Below, one piece after another: positions 9,248 to 19,927 of a stretch of 46,527 nucleotides of DNA; position 1 is the stretch's first letter, and the number at the start of each line of letters is the position of its first letter. The position numbers and the translations under genes were made by a program. Origin of the DNA: Acidobacteriota bacterium (GTDB lineage: Bacteria > Acidobacteriota > Terriglobia > Acidiferrales > UBA7541); assembly GCA_003223215.1 (NCBI GenBank), contig QHYH01000150.1, positions 1 through 46,527 on the forward strand. The letters run 5' to 3'. Below the pieces are notes generated by a model. That model saw only the letters and a list, made by a program, of their open reading frames with translations, did no database searches and had not been told where the DNA came from.

Positions 9248-11671
9248 TCATTCATAACGCAGCGCGACCAGCGGATCGACATGCGCAGCACGCCGCGCGG
9301 GAATATAACTAGCCCCCAGAGCCACGAGAACAAAAATCAACGAGCCCGCCGCATAAGGGCCTATGCTTGTCGCACTAACTCCGTACAGCAAGCCACGCAG
9401 GAATTGCATTAGAGCGAGCCCGCCCGAGATGCCCGTCGCGATACCAATCAGCGAAAGAAGCAAGCCTTGCTTCACAACCAGCCGCAGTACCTGACGAGAT
9501 TCCGCGCCAAGCGCCATGCGCACTCCAATTTCATGGGTTCGCTCCTTCACGAACAAGTTCAGCACTCCGTAAGTGCCTACGGATGCCAACCCCAGCGCGA
9601 CGGCAGCGAAAAGGATCATGAGAAACGCATCAAAACGCGGCGCGGCAACAGAACCAGAGACTACCTCAGACATAGCGCCCAGATTGGTGATGCGCAGCTC
9701 AGGATTCACTTCCAAAACAGCTTGGCGAAGCGCCTGGCCAAGACCGGGTCCTGGCATGGCGCGAACCACATATTCGGCCGCAGAGTCCATACCCCGGGCT
9801 TGCGCCAACGGGATATAAACCATGGGCGGTGCGGGGCGACTGAGCAACCTGCCTTTCACATCCCCGACTACGCCGACAATTTCCCGCGGGGGTGGCGGAG
9901 GTTCCCACAAGTGTCGGCCCATGAAGTCGCCGATAATAATGTGATCACCAAGGGGACTCTTCTCTTTCCACCAGCGGCGGGCGAGACTCTCGTTGATAAC
10001 GGCGACGAGCGGCGCTCCTTCCGCATCGCTTTCCTCGACGCCGCGTCCGGCCAGGAAGGGGATTCGCATCGTCTCGAAGTAGCGTTCGCTGATTCTTCGG
10101 ATTTCCATTGCGCCAATGCTGTGGTCGGCGTCGTTATGACCCGCGAGCTGGGTCGGCATATTCCCCTGGCCGTCGAGCGGCACGACGTTGACCAGAGCTG
10201 CGGAACTTACTCCGGGAAGCGTCTGAATGCGAGTGAGCAACTGCTGCTGCAAGGCCCCGCTCTGTTCCTCTGAAGAGCTGATTTCGCTCGGATAGGCTAC
10301 GCTCATCTTAAGGACGTTGTTGGGGTCGAAGCCGAGCTTTTCCTGATGCAGGCGGTAAAGGCTCTCCGCCAGGAAGGATGCCCCAACGAGCAGCATAAGC
10401 GAAAACGCCATCTCGCTGATGACCAGCACGCTGCGAATGCGCCCGTGCGCAGCGCCGGTTGAACCTTGCTTTGGTTCGCCCTTGATCCCGCTGATCAAAT
10501 TGCTTCGCGTCGTTTGCCACAAAGAAGCAAGTCCAAAGACGATGCTGGTGAGGATGGTGATTCCCAGCGCAAAAGCAAACACTCGACTATCGATGCGAAT
10601 CGAAGTGACAGGCGCGTGCAGGTCCCAGGGAACGGCGCTGAGCAAAGCATCGAGCCCCCAAAACGCAAGGAGCAACCCGGCAGAGGCGCCTAGGACGGCC
10701 ATCAGAAAACTTTCCGTGAGCAGTTGGCACACGAGCCGTCTTCGGCCGGCACCGAGTGCCAGCCGTATGGAAATCTCGCGTGTCCGCATATAGGTTCGCG
10801 CGAGAACCAGGCTGGCTACATTGACACAGGCAATTAGAAGCAGAAGGCCTACGGCGCCGAACAGCACCGACAAGCTCGGGCGAATATCTCCGGTCAGCAA
10901 CCGCTGATAGTTGAGAACGCCTAGTCCCAGGAGGTTGCTGTCCTTGTCGGGAATCTGTGGAAAGAGCACAGCCATTTCGGTCTGCGCTTGAGCGAGATTC
11001 ACACCAGGTTTCAACCGGGCAATCGCGGAAGTATTGTATCCCCTATCCCCAAGGCTTTCGCTCCGCTGGAGCGGGATGAAGGCATCCACGGGGTTCTCGA
11101 CAAAAACAAAATCGCCGGGCAACACGCCGACCACCGTGTAGATGTCCTGATGGGCCTTCACCTGTTTACCGATAATCTCAGCGCTTGCGCCAAACGTGCT
11201 ACGCCACGCGGAGTTACTCAAAATTAAGGAGGGAGCGGAACCGGGCTGAGTTTCCTCGCGGGTAAATTCGCGGCCCAGGGCAGGAGTAACCCCCAGTACG
11301 CGGAAGAACTCCGCGCTCACGCGAAGGGCCTTCAGCCAATGAACCCCGTCCTGCTGCTTCACTTCGAGAGTGCTCCAGCCCTGAAATCCTGCAACGCCAC
11401 AGAAAACCGCTCCTCCGTGGTCCCGCAAGAACTCGAATTGAGAGACCTTTACATCCGGGATAAAGCCGTTCGTTGCTTGTAAACCGATTTGCGTAATTCG
11501 CTCGGATCCCGGATAGGGAAGCGGGCGCAGCAGGACTGCGTTTACGACACTGAAAATGGCGGTATTCGCGCCGATACCCAGTGCGAGCGTAAAAACGGCT
11601 ACGGCCGTAAAGCCGGGATTCTTCCTGAGCATGCGCGCGCCATATCGCAAGTCTTGCCAGATGGTTAGCAT
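9248..11671 (-). CDS. ADOP-family MacB/FtsX-like permease (permease 4)
   Basis: This 807-residue permease starts [20 protein letters not shown] and ends [10 protein letters not shown]. The two MacB-type cores and two FtsX blocks are in normal order (first block near [21 protein letters not shown]; last block near [18 protein letters not shown]). Its first core contains a proline-rich EPPPPPREI stretch in the second half (around residue 625). Start, N-terminus and leader closely resemble permease 5, including a hairpin overlapping the ribosome-binding site (11680-11698). It is 26 bp upstream of ATPase 1 and so may be one of that ATPase's partners. Substrate unknown. Confidence 0.92.
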   Translation of the reverse strand: MLTIWQDLRYGARMLRKNPGFTAVAVFTLALGIGANTAIFSVVNAVLLRPLPYPGSERITQIGLQATNGFIPDVKVSQFEFLRDHGGAVFCGVAGFQGWSTLEVKQQDGVHWLKALRVSAEFFRVLGVTPALGREFTREETQPGSAPSLILSNSAWRSTFGASAEIIGKQVKAHQDIYTVVGVLPGDFVFVENPVDAFIPLQRSESLGDRGYNTSAIARLKPGVNLAQAQTEMAVLFPQIPDKDSNLLGLGVLNYQRLLTGDIRPSLSVLFGAVGLLLLIACVNVASLVLARTYMRTREISIRLALGAGRRRLVCQLLTESFLMAVLGASAGLLLAFWGLDALLSAVPWDLHAPVTSIRIDSRVFAFALGITILTSIVFGLASLWQTTRSNLISGIKGEPKQGSTGAAHGRIRSVLVISEMAFSLMLLVGASFLAESLYRLHQEKLGFDPNNVLKMSVAYPSEISSSEEQSGALQQQLLTRIQTLPGVSSAALVNVVPLDGQGNMPTQLAGHNDADHSIGAMEIRRISERYFETMRIPFLAGRGVEESDAEGAPLVAVINESLARRWWKEKSPLGDHIIIGDFMGRHLWEPPPPPREIVGVVGDVKGRLLSRPAPPMVYIPLAQARGMDSAAEYVVRAMPGPGLGQALRQAVLEVNPELRITNLGAMSEVVSGSVAAPRFDAFLMILFAAVALGLASVGTYGVLNLFVKERTHEIGVRMALGAESRQVLRLVVKQGLLLSLIGIATGISGGLALMQFLRGLLYGVSATSIGPYAAGSLIFVLVALGASYIPARRAAHVDPLVALRYE

Positions 11672-11679
11672 TTCATCGT

Positions 11680-11698
11680 CCCCGATTACTCAGCGGGG
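11680..11698 (-). promoter_or_regulatory. Intercistronic stem-loop overlapping the permease 4 ribosome-binding site
   Basis: On the minus strand CCCCG and CGGGG are separated by nine bases, just upstream of the permease 4 ATG at 11671. The 3' arm provides the GGGGA Shine-Dalgarno-like sequence, so folding would hide it. A homologous element occurs at 14153-14171 before permease 5. Confidence 0.45.
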
Positions 11699-11707
11699 AA
11701 ATCCACA

Positions 11708-14143
11708 TTACTCATAGCGCAGCGCAACCAGCGGATCGACACGCGCGGCGCGGCGCGCCGGCACATAGCAAGCCACGAGCGCCACAAAGAGCATCACCAA
11801 ATTGACGCTGATGAAAACCAGCGGATCGTGCATCCCGACTCCATAGACCAAGCCTTCGAGCAATCTCATGAGCATTAACGCGGCCGCAACGCCAAAGAGC
11901 AAGCCCGTGAGCACGAGTTTGAGCCCTTCCCCCAGGACCATGGTTAGCACTTGCCCAGGTTGCGCGCCCATCGCCATCCTCACACCAATCTCGCGCGTTC
12001 GTTGTGAGACGGCATAGGCAATGACGCCATAAATTCCAACACCAGCCAAAAACAGCGCCAGCCCGCCAAACAAGCTCAGGAGAAACATCATAAAACTGCG
12101 CAGCGCCAGCGAGTGCGTGAGCACCTGGTCCATGGATCGGATCGCGCCGGGTGCCACCAGCGGATCGACGGCAGTAACCGCTTCGCGGACGGGCTGCCCG
12201 AGCGTCAGCGGATCGCCGGATGTCTCGACAACAATGCTTCTCGGGAACCAGCCTTCGAAAAGCTTGGAAGTGGCATATAGGGCTTGCGATGCGGGAACGA
12301 ATACGGTTGGTTCAGCGGGCTTGTCGAGATAAGTTTTCACGTCGCCGACTACGCCGATGATTTCAGACAACAAGCCGTTTTCATACACGTGCTCGCCAAT
12401 CGGGTAGCGCCCGTCAAAATAGCGCCGCGCAAACGATTCGTTGACGATGACCACGGGATGGGAAGTGGCAGAGTCCCCTTCGGTGAACCTGCGTCCGAGC
12501 TCGAGCGGAACTCCGATAGCCGCGAAATAACCCGGCGTAATTTCCCTGTAATTCGCGTTGATCCCCTCGGGTTCTTTTGCACCCGCAATCGCGAAGCCTT
12601 TGCGGCCGCCTCGCTCGAGCGGCAGGCCTGCCGCGACAATACCAACGTTTTTCACGCCAGGCAGCGCTTCGATGCGTTGCTCCACAGCGCGATAGAGATT
12701 CATGATCGCTCGGGTGGAGTCGTATTTCGAGCCGGTCAGCCAGAATTGCATGGTGAGAACATGGCGCGGATCAAATCCGGGGTCCGTCGAGAGGAGCTTC
12801 GCAAAAGTGGCGATCATTAAGCCCGCGCCCGTCAGCAAGACCAGCGATAGCGCAAATTCAGCCGCAACCAATCCCTTTCTCAGGCGCGACCGTCGCCCGC
12901 CGGCGCTCGCCCTCCCTTCACCCTCCTTAAGCGTTTCACTCAGATTGGTCCTTGTTGCATAGATCGCCGGCGCCAAGCCAAACAAAACCCCCGTCAAAAG
13001 GGAGACAGCAAAAGTGAACGCAAAAATCCGTGCGTCCAGTCGGATATCACCCACACGCGGCAAAGTGCTGGGCGCCATCGCCAAAAGCGAGCCCATTCCC
13101 GCGCTGGCCAAGGCCAAGCCGAGCGCTCCCCCAGCCAAGGCCATCAAAATGCTTTCCGTAATCAGTTGCCGTACTAACTGGCATCGCGATGCACCTAGAG
13201 CGAGGCGCACGGCAATTTCTCGTCCGCGCGAGCCGCTCTTCGCCAACAGAAGGTTCGCGACGTTGGCACAGGCGATCAACAGTACGAAACCGATCGCTCC
13301 CAGCAGAATCAACAGGAACGGCCGCATCTCCGAGCCGATCATGGCCTGATAGGGCCGAAAACTCATGACCGTTTCTTTCGTAACATCCCCGGGGTATCGA
13401 ACGCGAAAGTCTTGCGTCACGACGTCCATCTGCGACTGGAGTTGCGCAGGTGTCACTCCAGGCCGGAGCCGGGCGATCACCGGAATGTTTTCCCCGCTGC
13501 CGGCCGTTTTTGCCACCAATGCCAGCGGAACCCAAACCTCGGCGCGAACTCCCGGGTTCAACTCTGAACTCGCTCGCGGATCGAAGCCCTGGGGCATCAC
13601 GCCAATTACCGTGTAGGCCTCGCCATCCATCAAAACCTTTCGGCCAACGGCTCCCGGATCTCCGCCGAAGCGGCGAATCCACAACCCGTGGCTCAGGACG
13701 GCTACGTGTTCACCATCGCCATGGTCTTCTTCGCGAAGAAAACCGCGGCCGAGAGCTGGACGGACCCCCAAGACTTGAAAATATTCGGCGGACACCGGCA
13801 TACCACGAATATGTTCGGCTTCATTGGCCGTCGCGAGGTTAAAGCCCACGTCTGTGTAGCCGGCAATGTGTTCGAACGGCTGCCCGTACTCGCACAGATG
13901 ATCTAACTGATTGGAGGTGAGGTCCATTTCGTCGGATTGCCCTTGGTAGGCCTCCGCGAGCTGGACAATCCGGTCTGGCTCGGGGAATGGCAGTGGACGA
14001 AGAAGCACGCCGTAAACGACGGTGAAAATCGCGGTGTTTGCGCCAATGCCCAGAGCGAGGGTGAGTACGGCAACGGCCGTAAAGCCGGGATATTTCCCGA
14101 GCATGCGCGCGGCATATCGCAGGTCTTGCCAGATGGTTAGCAT
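11708..14143 (-). CDS. ADOP-family MacB/FtsX-like permease (permease 5)
   Basis: This 811-residue permease begins [20 protein letters not shown] and ends [10 protein letters not shown]. Landmarks are [20 protein letters not shown] in the first helix, [21 protein letters not shown] in the first FtsX block, the helix with LVLLTGAGLMIATFAKLL opening the second half, and SQRTREIGVRMAMGAQPG in the last block. The first ten residues and the upstream spacer are nearly the same as for permease 4, indicating a tandem duplication unit of about 2.47 kb. Its gap to permease 4 is 36 bp and to permease 6 is 37 bp. No ATPase domain is present. Substrate unknown. Confidence 0.92.
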   Translation of the reverse strand: MLTIWQDLRYAARMLGKYPGFTAVAVLTLALGIGANTAIFTVVYGVLLRPLPFPEPDRIVQLAEAYQGQSDEMDLTSNQLDHLCEYGQPFEHIAGYTDVGFNLATANEAEHIRGMPVSAEYFQVLGVRPALGRGFLREEDHGDGEHVAVLSHGLWIRRFGGDPGAVGRKVLMDGEAYTVIGVMPQGFDPRASSELNPGVRAEVWVPLALVAKTAGSGENIPVIARLRPGVTPAQLQSQMDVVTQDFRVRYPGDVTKETVMSFRPYQAMIGSEMRPFLLILLGAIGFVLLIACANVANLLLAKSGSRGREIAVRLALGASRCQLVRQLITESILMALAGGALGLALASAGMGSLLAMAPSTLPRVGDIRLDARIFAFTFAVSLLTGVLFGLAPAIYATRTNLSETLKEGEGRASAGGRRSRLRKGLVAAEFALSLVLLTGAGLMIATFAKLLSTDPGFDPRHVLTMQFWLTGSKYDSTRAIMNLYRAVEQRIEALPGVKNVGIVAAGLPLERGGRKGFAIAGAKEPEGINANYREITPGYFAAIGVPLELGRRFTEGDSATSHPVVIVNESFARRYFDGRYPIGEHVYENGLLSEIIGVVGDVKTYLDKPAEPTVFVPASQALYATSKLFEGWFPRSIVVETSGDPLTLGQPVREAVTAVDPLVAPGAIRSMDQVLTHSLALRSFMMFLLSLFGGLALFLAGVGIYGVIAYAVSQRTREIGVRMAMGAQPGQVLTMVLGEGLKLVLTGLLFGVAAALMLMRLLEGLVYGVGMHDPLVFISVNLVMLFVALVACYVPARRAARVDPLVALRYE

Positions 14144-14152
14144 TTCGTCGCC

Positions 14153-14171
14153 CCCCGATTACTCGGCGGGG
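14153..14171 (-). promoter_or_regulatory. Intercistronic stem-loop overlapping the permease 5 ribosome-binding site
   Basis: The same CCCCG-N9-CGGGG stem as at 11680-11698 lies just upstream of the permease 5 ATG at 14143. The stem is retained although the loop differs by one base, and the G-rich arm is the only Shine-Dalgarno candidate. Confidence 0.45.
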
Positions 14172-14180
14172 AAATCCACA

Positions 14181-16619
14181 TTATTCACAGCGCAGCGCGG
14201 CCAGCGGATCGACACGCGCAGCGCGGCGCGCCGGCAGATAAGACGCCAAGGCCGCAACTCCCGCAAGCAAGAGCGGCAAACCAATAAACGAAAATGGATC
14301 CGCGGGCGCCACGCCAAACAAAACGGAGGAAAGCGCGCGCGCCAAGGCAAAAGCAATGGGCAGCCCAATCGCCAAGCCGATGATGGTGAGAAGCATGCCC
14401 CTTCGCAGCACCATGCGCACGATGTCCGAGGTCTGTGCGCCAAGCGACATGCGGACGCCAATCTCATGCACACGTTCGCTTACCGAATAGGACATCACGC
14501 CGAAAACGCCGACCGAGGCGAGCACCAGCGCGATGCCCCCGAGCACCGCCATCATCGCCGCGACATAGGCAATGCCGATGATGGATTCGGTGATAATACG
14601 GTTCATCGGCTTGATGTTGTAAAGCGGCAACTCGGGATCGACCGCGGCGATCTGCGCGCGAGCCGCGGAGATGAGCTGAGAGGGATCATCCGCAGCCCGA
14701 AGCAGGATGGTGGTGTAATAAGGAGGGGCTTGCCGGAACGGACCATAAATCGTCGGGATATTCTCCTTGTTGATCCAGCTATAGTGAACGTCCTTCACGA
14801 CGCCCACGATCGTCATCCACGGACGCGGCGAATCCATTCCGCCGACTTTGATGTGCGCGCCCAGCGGATTCTCTCCCGGGAAGTACCGCCGCGCGAGGCT
14901 TTCACTAATCACCGCCACGGGAGGAGCGTTAGCGCCGTCGGCGTCGGTGAGCAAGCGGCCCCCGAGAAGGGCGATCTTCATCAAGCCGAAATAATTGGGG
15001 CTCACCGTCTCGATGATGGCATTGCGCAACTCGCCGCGCTCGGCGGGAGGGCGACCCTCGATCGAGAAAACATAGGTGCCCACGCCACCCCCCTCCGAGT
15101 AAGGCACATGCGTAACAAAGGCGGCCGACTCGACGCCAGGCAACCGGCTAAGACGCTCGAGCACCTGCTCGTGGAACGCGAGGCGCGTGGAGTCCTTGGG
15201 GTACCGCGTGTCGGACAACCCGACGTTCATGGTCAAAAGAGTTCGCGGCGAGTAACTCTCATTCACGTTCAGCAATCCCTGGAAGTTCTTCACCAGCAGG
15301 CCTGCGCCTACGAGCAAAACCAGGGCCAGCGAAATCTCCGCCACCACCAGCGCTCCCCGCAAACGGCCGCGCGCGCGACTCGAGGTGGAACCGCGCCCGC
15401 TTTCCTTCAATGAATCGGCCAGGTTGGCGCGCGAGGCAAACAAAGACGGGGCCATTCCGGAGAGAATGGCGCAGAGCACAACGATCGCCAGTGTAAACAA
15501 AAATGCATTGGGATCCAGACCGATCGTCTTCCACCCCGCGATGAATTTGGCTACATCCGGCGGCATGTGCGAAAGAATCATCTGGATTTCCCATTGGGCC
15601 ATCAGCAAGCCTACTGCCGCGCCGCAGCCGGCGAGAAGCAGGCTTTCCATGAGCAATTGCCGCATAATCCTCGAGCGGCTCCCGCCGATCGCGGTGCGCA
15701 CCGCAAATTCGTTCGTGCGCCCGGCCATACGCGCGAACTGCACGTTGGCCACATCCGCACAAGCGATCAGCAAGACAAATGCGACAGCACCCATCAGCAG
15801 CAACGTGTACTCGCGCGTGATATCGCCGGTCATGGATTGCGCGAGGGTCATCGAGCGAAGTTCCCAGCCTTTGTTGTTTTCGGGATAAGCCTGGGCTTCG
15901 CGCTGGGCGATGGCCTGCATCTCCGCGGAAGCCTCGGAGAAAGAGACGCGCGGCTTCAGACGGCCGAGCACCCAAAGCCACCGGCTGTCCCGGCGCTCGC
16001 GTTCCTTAGTGTCAATGGCCAGGGGGATCCAAGCTTCGGCAGGCAACGGGAAATCGAAGCCTTTGGCCATGACTCCCACGACGGTGAAGCTCTTGCCGTC
16101 GACCTTGATGTTTTTTCCGAGGATGTGTTCATCGGAAGCGTAGTGCTGCTCCCAAAGGGCGTGGCCCAGAATGATTTCCTGGTCCTTGCCCGGCTGCTCT
16201 TCTTCGCTCAAAAACCCGCGCCCAAGCTGCGGCTGAACGCCGAGCATCTCGAACAAGTTGGCGGAAATCCGAAAAGCCTGGATCCTTTGCGGAGGGCCGT
16301 TGCCGGTCAGGCTTGTCTCGTCCCACGCGTACGCGCCAAGGCGATCGAACGAGCGCACTTCCTTCCGCCAGTCAAAGTAGGTTGCCGGCGCAATGGCGTT
16401 CATATCGATATTCTGGTGCGGGCGAGAGTCGACCAAGGCAACGACGCGGTTCGCATTTTCAAACGGAGCCGGATGCAGCAGAAAAGCTTCGGCGAGACTG
16501 AACATAGCGGTGTTGACACCAATGCCCACGGCGAACGCCAGGATGGAAACCAGGGTTGCCAGCCGCTGCTTCCACAGCATTCGCCCGCTGTAGCGGATGT
16601 CCTGCCAAATCGAGCCCAT
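14181..16619 (-). CDS. ADOP-family MacB/FtsX-like permease (permease 6), diverged
   Basis: The chosen start is the ATG at 16619 (MGSIWQDIRYSGRMLWKQR), 11 bp after the ATPase 2 stop, with CGAGGA upstream. The open frame reaches 16739 but would overlap the ATPase gene. The product is 812 residues and has both MacB cores and FtsX blocks, but several family hallmarks are changed. The first helix reads AFAVGIGVNTAMFSLAEAFL rather than the usual [15 protein letters not shown], and the tail is VDPLAALRCE. It also has an ADVANVQFARMAGRTNEFA segment where the others read ANVA(N/S)LLLAR. Being tightly linked to ATPase 2, it may be that ATPase's principal partner. Substrate unknown. Confidence 0.91.
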   Translation of the reverse strand: MGSIWQDIRYSGRMLWKQRLATLVSILAFAVGIGVNTAMFSLAEAFLLHPAPFENANRVVALVDSRPHQNIDMNAIAPATYFDWRKEVRSFDRLGAYAWDETSLTGNGPPQRIQAFRISANLFEMLGVQPQLGRGFLSEEEQPGKDQEIILGHALWEQHYASDEHILGKNIKVDGKSFTVVGVMAKGFDFPLPAEAWIPLAIDTKERERRDSRWLWVLGRLKPRVSFSEASAEMQAIAQREAQAYPENNKGWELRSMTLAQSMTGDITREYTLLLMGAVAFVLLIACADVANVQFARMAGRTNEFAVRTAIGGSRSRIMRQLLMESLLLAGCGAAVGLLMAQWEIQMILSHMPPDVAKFIAGWKTIGLDPNAFLFTLAIVVLCAILSGMAPSLFASRANLADSLKESGRGSTSSRARGRLRGALVVAEISLALVLLVGAGLLVKNFQGLLNVNESYSPRTLLTMNVGLSDTRYPKDSTRLAFHEQVLERLSRLPGVESAAFVTHVPYSEGGGVGTYVFSIEGRPPAERGELRNAIIETVSPNYFGLMKIALLGGRLLTDADGANAPPVAVISESLARRYFPGENPLGAHIKVGGMDSPRPWMTIVGVVKDVHYSWINKENIPTIYGPFRQAPPYYTTILLRAADDPSQLISAARAQIAAVDPELPLYNIKPMNRIITESIIGIAYVAAMMAVLGGIALVLASVGVFGVMSYSVSERVHEIGVRMSLGAQTSDIVRMVLRRGMLLTIIGLAIGLPIAFALARALSSVLFGVAPADPFSFIGLPLLLAGVAALASYLPARRAARVDPLAALRCE

Positions 16620-16630
16620 AGTCCTCGGCG

Positions 16631-17341
16631 TCAGGCTCCGACTTCGGCTTCCTGAGTCTCCTCGACGATGCGGCCGTCGAAAAGGTGAATGGTGCGCTCT
16701 GCGAAGTTGGCGTAGCGCTGGTCGTGGGTCACCATGCAAATGGTTGCGCCGTTGCGGTGCAGGTCGCGCAGCAGCTCCATCACCGCTTCGCCATTTTTGG
16801 AATCGAGGTTGCCGGTAGGCTCGTCGGCCATCAGGATGAGCGGATCGCCAACCAGCGCGCGCGCCACGGCCACACGCTGCTGCTGACCGCCGGACAGCTG
16901 CGACGGGTAATGGCGCAAACGATGGGCCATTCCCACGCGCTCAAGCGCTTGCTGAACTTTCTGCTTCCGCTCGGCGGCGCTCGTGCCGCGGTAGGTCAGC
17001 GGCAATTCGACGTTCTCGTAGACGGTTAGGTCTCCGATCAGGTTAAACGCCTGAAAGATGAAGCCGATTTCGCGGTTGCGGATCCGCGTGCGTTCGCTGA
17101 TCGTCAGCTTCGCCACCGGCTGGCCGTTCAGCCAATAGTTGCCGTCGGTCGGAGAATCGAGCAGCCCGAGAATCGACAGCAGCGTGGATTTGCCGCAGCC
17201 CGAGGGACCGGCAATGGAGATGTACGTCCCTCTCTTGATTTCCAGGTGGATTTCTTCGAGGGCGTGCGTCTCCACTTCATCGGTGTAAAAAACCTTCTTC
17301 ACACCTTCCATCTTGATCAGCGTTCCATTTGCTTCTACCAT
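16631..17341 (-). CDS. MacB/LolD-type ABC transporter ATP-binding protein (ATPase 2), canonical
   Basis: This 236-residue ATPase has all expected motifs: Walker A GPSGCGKST (about 43-51), Q-loop in FIFQAFNL, signature LSGGQQQRVAVARAL, Walker B LILMADEP, D-loop NLDSKNGE and switch His in VTHDQRYA. It is a LolD/MacB-class subunit, the kind that drives FtsX-like permeases. It lies between permease 7 (77 bp upstream) and permease 6 (11 bp downstream). With seven permeases and only two ATPases in the run, it is likely shared. In contrast to ATPase 1 every catalytic residue is intact, so it is the better candidate for the working motor. Confidence 0.95.
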   Translation of the reverse strand: MVEANGTLIKMEGVKKVFYTDEVETHALEEIHLEIKRGTYISIAGPSGCGKSTLLSILGLLDSPTDGNYWLNGQPVAKLTISERTRIRNREIGFIFQAFNLIGDLTVYENVELPLTYRGTSAAERKQKVQQALERVGMAHRLRHYPSQLSGGQQQRVAVARALVGDPLILMADEPTGNLDSKNGEAVMELLRDLHRNGATICMVTHDQRYANFAERTIHLFDGRIVEETQEAEVGA

Positions 17342-17418
17342 AGGCTCTCCTTATCGAACTCGATTCGGGAAATCCGTTCTATCCCCAGTAGTTATAACGC
17401 CTAACACCACTGGAAAGT

Positions 17419-19851
17419 TCACTCATATCGCAACGCCACCAGCGGGTCCACACGCGTCGCCCGTCGCGTAGGTATGAAGCATGCCGCCAGCGCCACCAAA
17501 GCCACAACCAGGAGGACTTCGCAAAGAGTTAGCGGGTCGTTCGGCCCAATGCCGTAGAGCTGGCTTCGCAGCAAGGAACTGAGACTCACAGCGCCGGCAA
17601 AACCTAAGAAGAGCCCCGAAGCCGTAAGGCGCGCTCCGCCATCCAGAATCATCCTCAGGACATCGCTCCGCTGCGCTCCCAACGCCATGCGAATTCCAAT
17701 CTCTCCCGTGCGCTGCGCCACCTGAGAGCTCATCACGCCATAAATGCCAGTAGCCGCTAGCAGGAGCGCCAAGAAACCAAAGCCGCTGAAGAGGGCAGTG
17801 GTGAAGCGGCGCCGCGAGAATGATGTAGCGAGGATCTCTTCCATCATGGCAGGGTTCCAAACCGGAACATTCTTGTCGAGAGACCACAATATGCTTTCCG
17901 TTTCGCGCGTCAAAGTACGCGCGTTTACGCCGCTCCGGATCACCAGACACGGGCGGAGAAATGGATGATGCGAATAGAGTAAGTACGCTTGCGGCGTGGT
18001 TGGGGAATCAAGGCCGTATTGATGGACATCGCCCACGATGCCAACAATTTCGGCCCAGGGCCGGTCTTCGTGGCGCCCTCCTAACTGAATCCGTTTGCCA
18101 ATGGCATCTTCGTTTGGCCATACCTCCCGCGCGGTCTTCTCGCTAAGGATCGCGACAGGGGAGGCTCCGGCCGCGTCGGCCTCGGTGAACAGGCGTCCGC
18201 GCTTGAGGGGCATCCCCATCGCAGGAAAGTAATCCGGGCTGACTTCATACCGGTCCACGCTCGGAACTTGCGGTGGCGGAATCAGGCGGTCTTGAACCTG
18301 CAATCCCGCCCGATCGAGACCTCCGCCGGTCGGCAGAACGCTGGTAATCCCGGCTGACTCTATTCCTGGCAGCAAGCGAATACGTTCCAGAACCTCCCGC
18401 TCGAAGCGGACTACCGCTTGGGGATCTTCATATTTCGGGCCGATGAGAGCAAAATTCGTCGTGTAAAGTCTCTGCGCGTCAAAACCGGGCGTGACGTCCA
18501 TCGCGCGAACAAAGCTTTTCAGTAGCAGTGCAGACCCCGCAGCGAGAACAAAAGCGCAAGCCACCTGCGCGACGACAAGCAGGCTGCGAAACCCGCAACG
18601 GGAGACTCCGACCAAGCTCCGGGAAGTCTGTTGCAGCGCTTCCCGCTGGTCCACCTGCGCCGCCTGAAGGGCAGGAGCGAGCCCCGTTAAGATTCCCGTA
18701 GCCAGGCTTACAAACAACGTGAAGATGAGAACCCAACTATTCACTTGCACGTCGCTGAGACGCGGAATCTGTTGCGGCCCCCACAGGATCAGAAGCTTGG
18801 TTCCCCAGAAGGCCAAGAAGATCCCGCCGATACCCCCGAGCACACTGACCAAGGCGCTTTCGGTTAGCAATTGCCGCACAATCCGCAACCGGCTTGCACC
18901 CAAAGCTGCCCGAAGGGCCACTTCCCGTTGCTTACTTGCCGCTCGCGCCAAAAGCAGGCTCGCCACATTGGCGCAAGCAATCAGCAGGACAACCACCGTC
19001 GCTCCCAGCAGCATCCATAAAGCGGATTGCACCCGGCCGTACCAGCTCTCACGCAGCGGCGTCATCTTCACAAAGGATTCCGGAGGGTAGTCCTTCGGGA
19101 ATTCCCGAGCGAGTTCGGTGGCAATCGAGTTCATTTCGGCGCGCGCCTGCTCGACGCTTGCTCCGTCTTGCAACCGGGCCACGGCTTGCAGGTGCTGGCA
19201 GCTGCGGCAAGCGTCGGGCAAGGAAAGGTCGTATCCCAAAGCCGCCCACACCTCCGGCGGGCTCCCAGCGTCGCTAAACGAGAGCGGTTGGAAGCTCTCG
19301 GGCAAAACGCCGACGATCTGGAATGGAACTTGGTCGAGAATAATGTTCGTCCCGATCACTTTTGGGTTTGCCGCGAAGCGCCGTACCCAGTACGCGTGGC
19401 TTAGCAACACAATGTGCCAACGATCCGGGCGATCATCCTCGGGAAGGATGGCGCGCCCCATGGCCGGCTCCACTCCCAACATGGGAAAAAAATCCTGCGT
19501 AACACGGAACCCGTAAACGATTTCCGGAGCGCTTCCTTCCGTCCACGTTGGCGTCCATTCCTGGTAGAGCGCAATGGATTGCAGGGCGCGGCTACGCGCT
19601 TTCCAATCCGCCGCCGCTCCGTAAGAAACTTTGCTCGGGTCCGACGTCTCTCGATCACCTTCCGCGAGGGCGACAAGGCGATTCGGTTGATGATAAGGAA
19701 GCGAATTGAGGAGCACCGCATTAACCACGCTGAAAAGCGCCGTGTTCGCTCCGATGCCCAGGGCCAGAGTTACCACCGCGACGACGGTGAACGTCGGGCT
19801 CTTACCGAGCATTCGCACGCCATAGTGCAGATCCTGCCAGAGCGTCTGCAT
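17419..19851 (-). CDS. ADOP-family MacB/FtsX-like permease (permease 7)
   Basis: This 810-residue permease starts [19 protein letters not shown] and ends [10 protein letters not shown]. It is the first permease after the adaptor gene (76 bp gap). It has the standard two-core, two-FtsX layout, with [21 protein letters not shown] in the first FtsX block and [19 protein letters not shown] in the last. The first periplasmic core carries a CRSC pair (around residue 219), which could form a disulfide in the periplasm; I do not see such a pair in the sister permeases. Position suggests it is the closest genetic partner of the HlyD-type adaptor and ATPase 2, giving a MacA-MacB-like core. Substrate unknown. 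Confidence 0.92.
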   Translation of the reverse strand: MQTLWQDLHYGVRMLGKSPTFTVVAVVTLALGIGANTALFSVVNAVLLNSLPYHQPNRLVALAEGDRETSDPSKVSYGAAADWKARSRALQSIALYQEWTPTWTEGSAPEIVYGFRVTQDFFPMLGVEPAMGRAILPEDDRPDRWHIVLLSHAYWVRRFAANPKVIGTNIILDQVPFQIVGVLPESFQPLSFSDAGSPPEVWAALGYDLSLPDACRSCQHLQAVARLQDGASVEQARAEMNSIATELAREFPKDYPPESFVKMTPLRESWYGRVQSALWMLLGATVVVLLIACANVASLLLARAASKQREVALRAALGASRLRIVRQLLTESALVSVLGGIGGIFLAFWGTKLLILWGPQQIPRLSDVQVNSWVLIFTLFVSLATGILTGLAPALQAAQVDQREALQQTSRSLVGVSRCGFRSLLVVAQVACAFVLAAGSALLLKSFVRAMDVTPGFDAQRLYTTNFALIGPKYEDPQAVVRFEREVLERIRLLPGIESAGITSVLPTGGGLDRAGLQVQDRLIPPPQVPSVDRYEVSPDYFPAMGMPLKRGRLFTEADAAGASPVAILSEKTAREVWPNEDAIGKRIQLGGRHEDRPWAEIVGIVGDVHQYGLDSPTTPQAYLLYSHHPFLRPCLVIRSGVNARTLTRETESILWSLDKNVPVWNPAMMEEILATSFSRRRFTTALFSGFGFLALLLAATGIYGVMSSQVAQRTGEIGIRMALGAQRSDVLRMILDGGARLTASGLFLGFAGAVSLSSLLRSQLYGIGPNDPLTLCEVLLVVALVALAACFIPTRRATRVDPLVALRYE

Positions 19852-19927
19852 CAGCTCTCCCCGCTCCCTAGGACTTCCGTTATTTTCTAATTTCTGCCCC
19901 GAACCGTCTTCCGAAGAGGAATACCTG

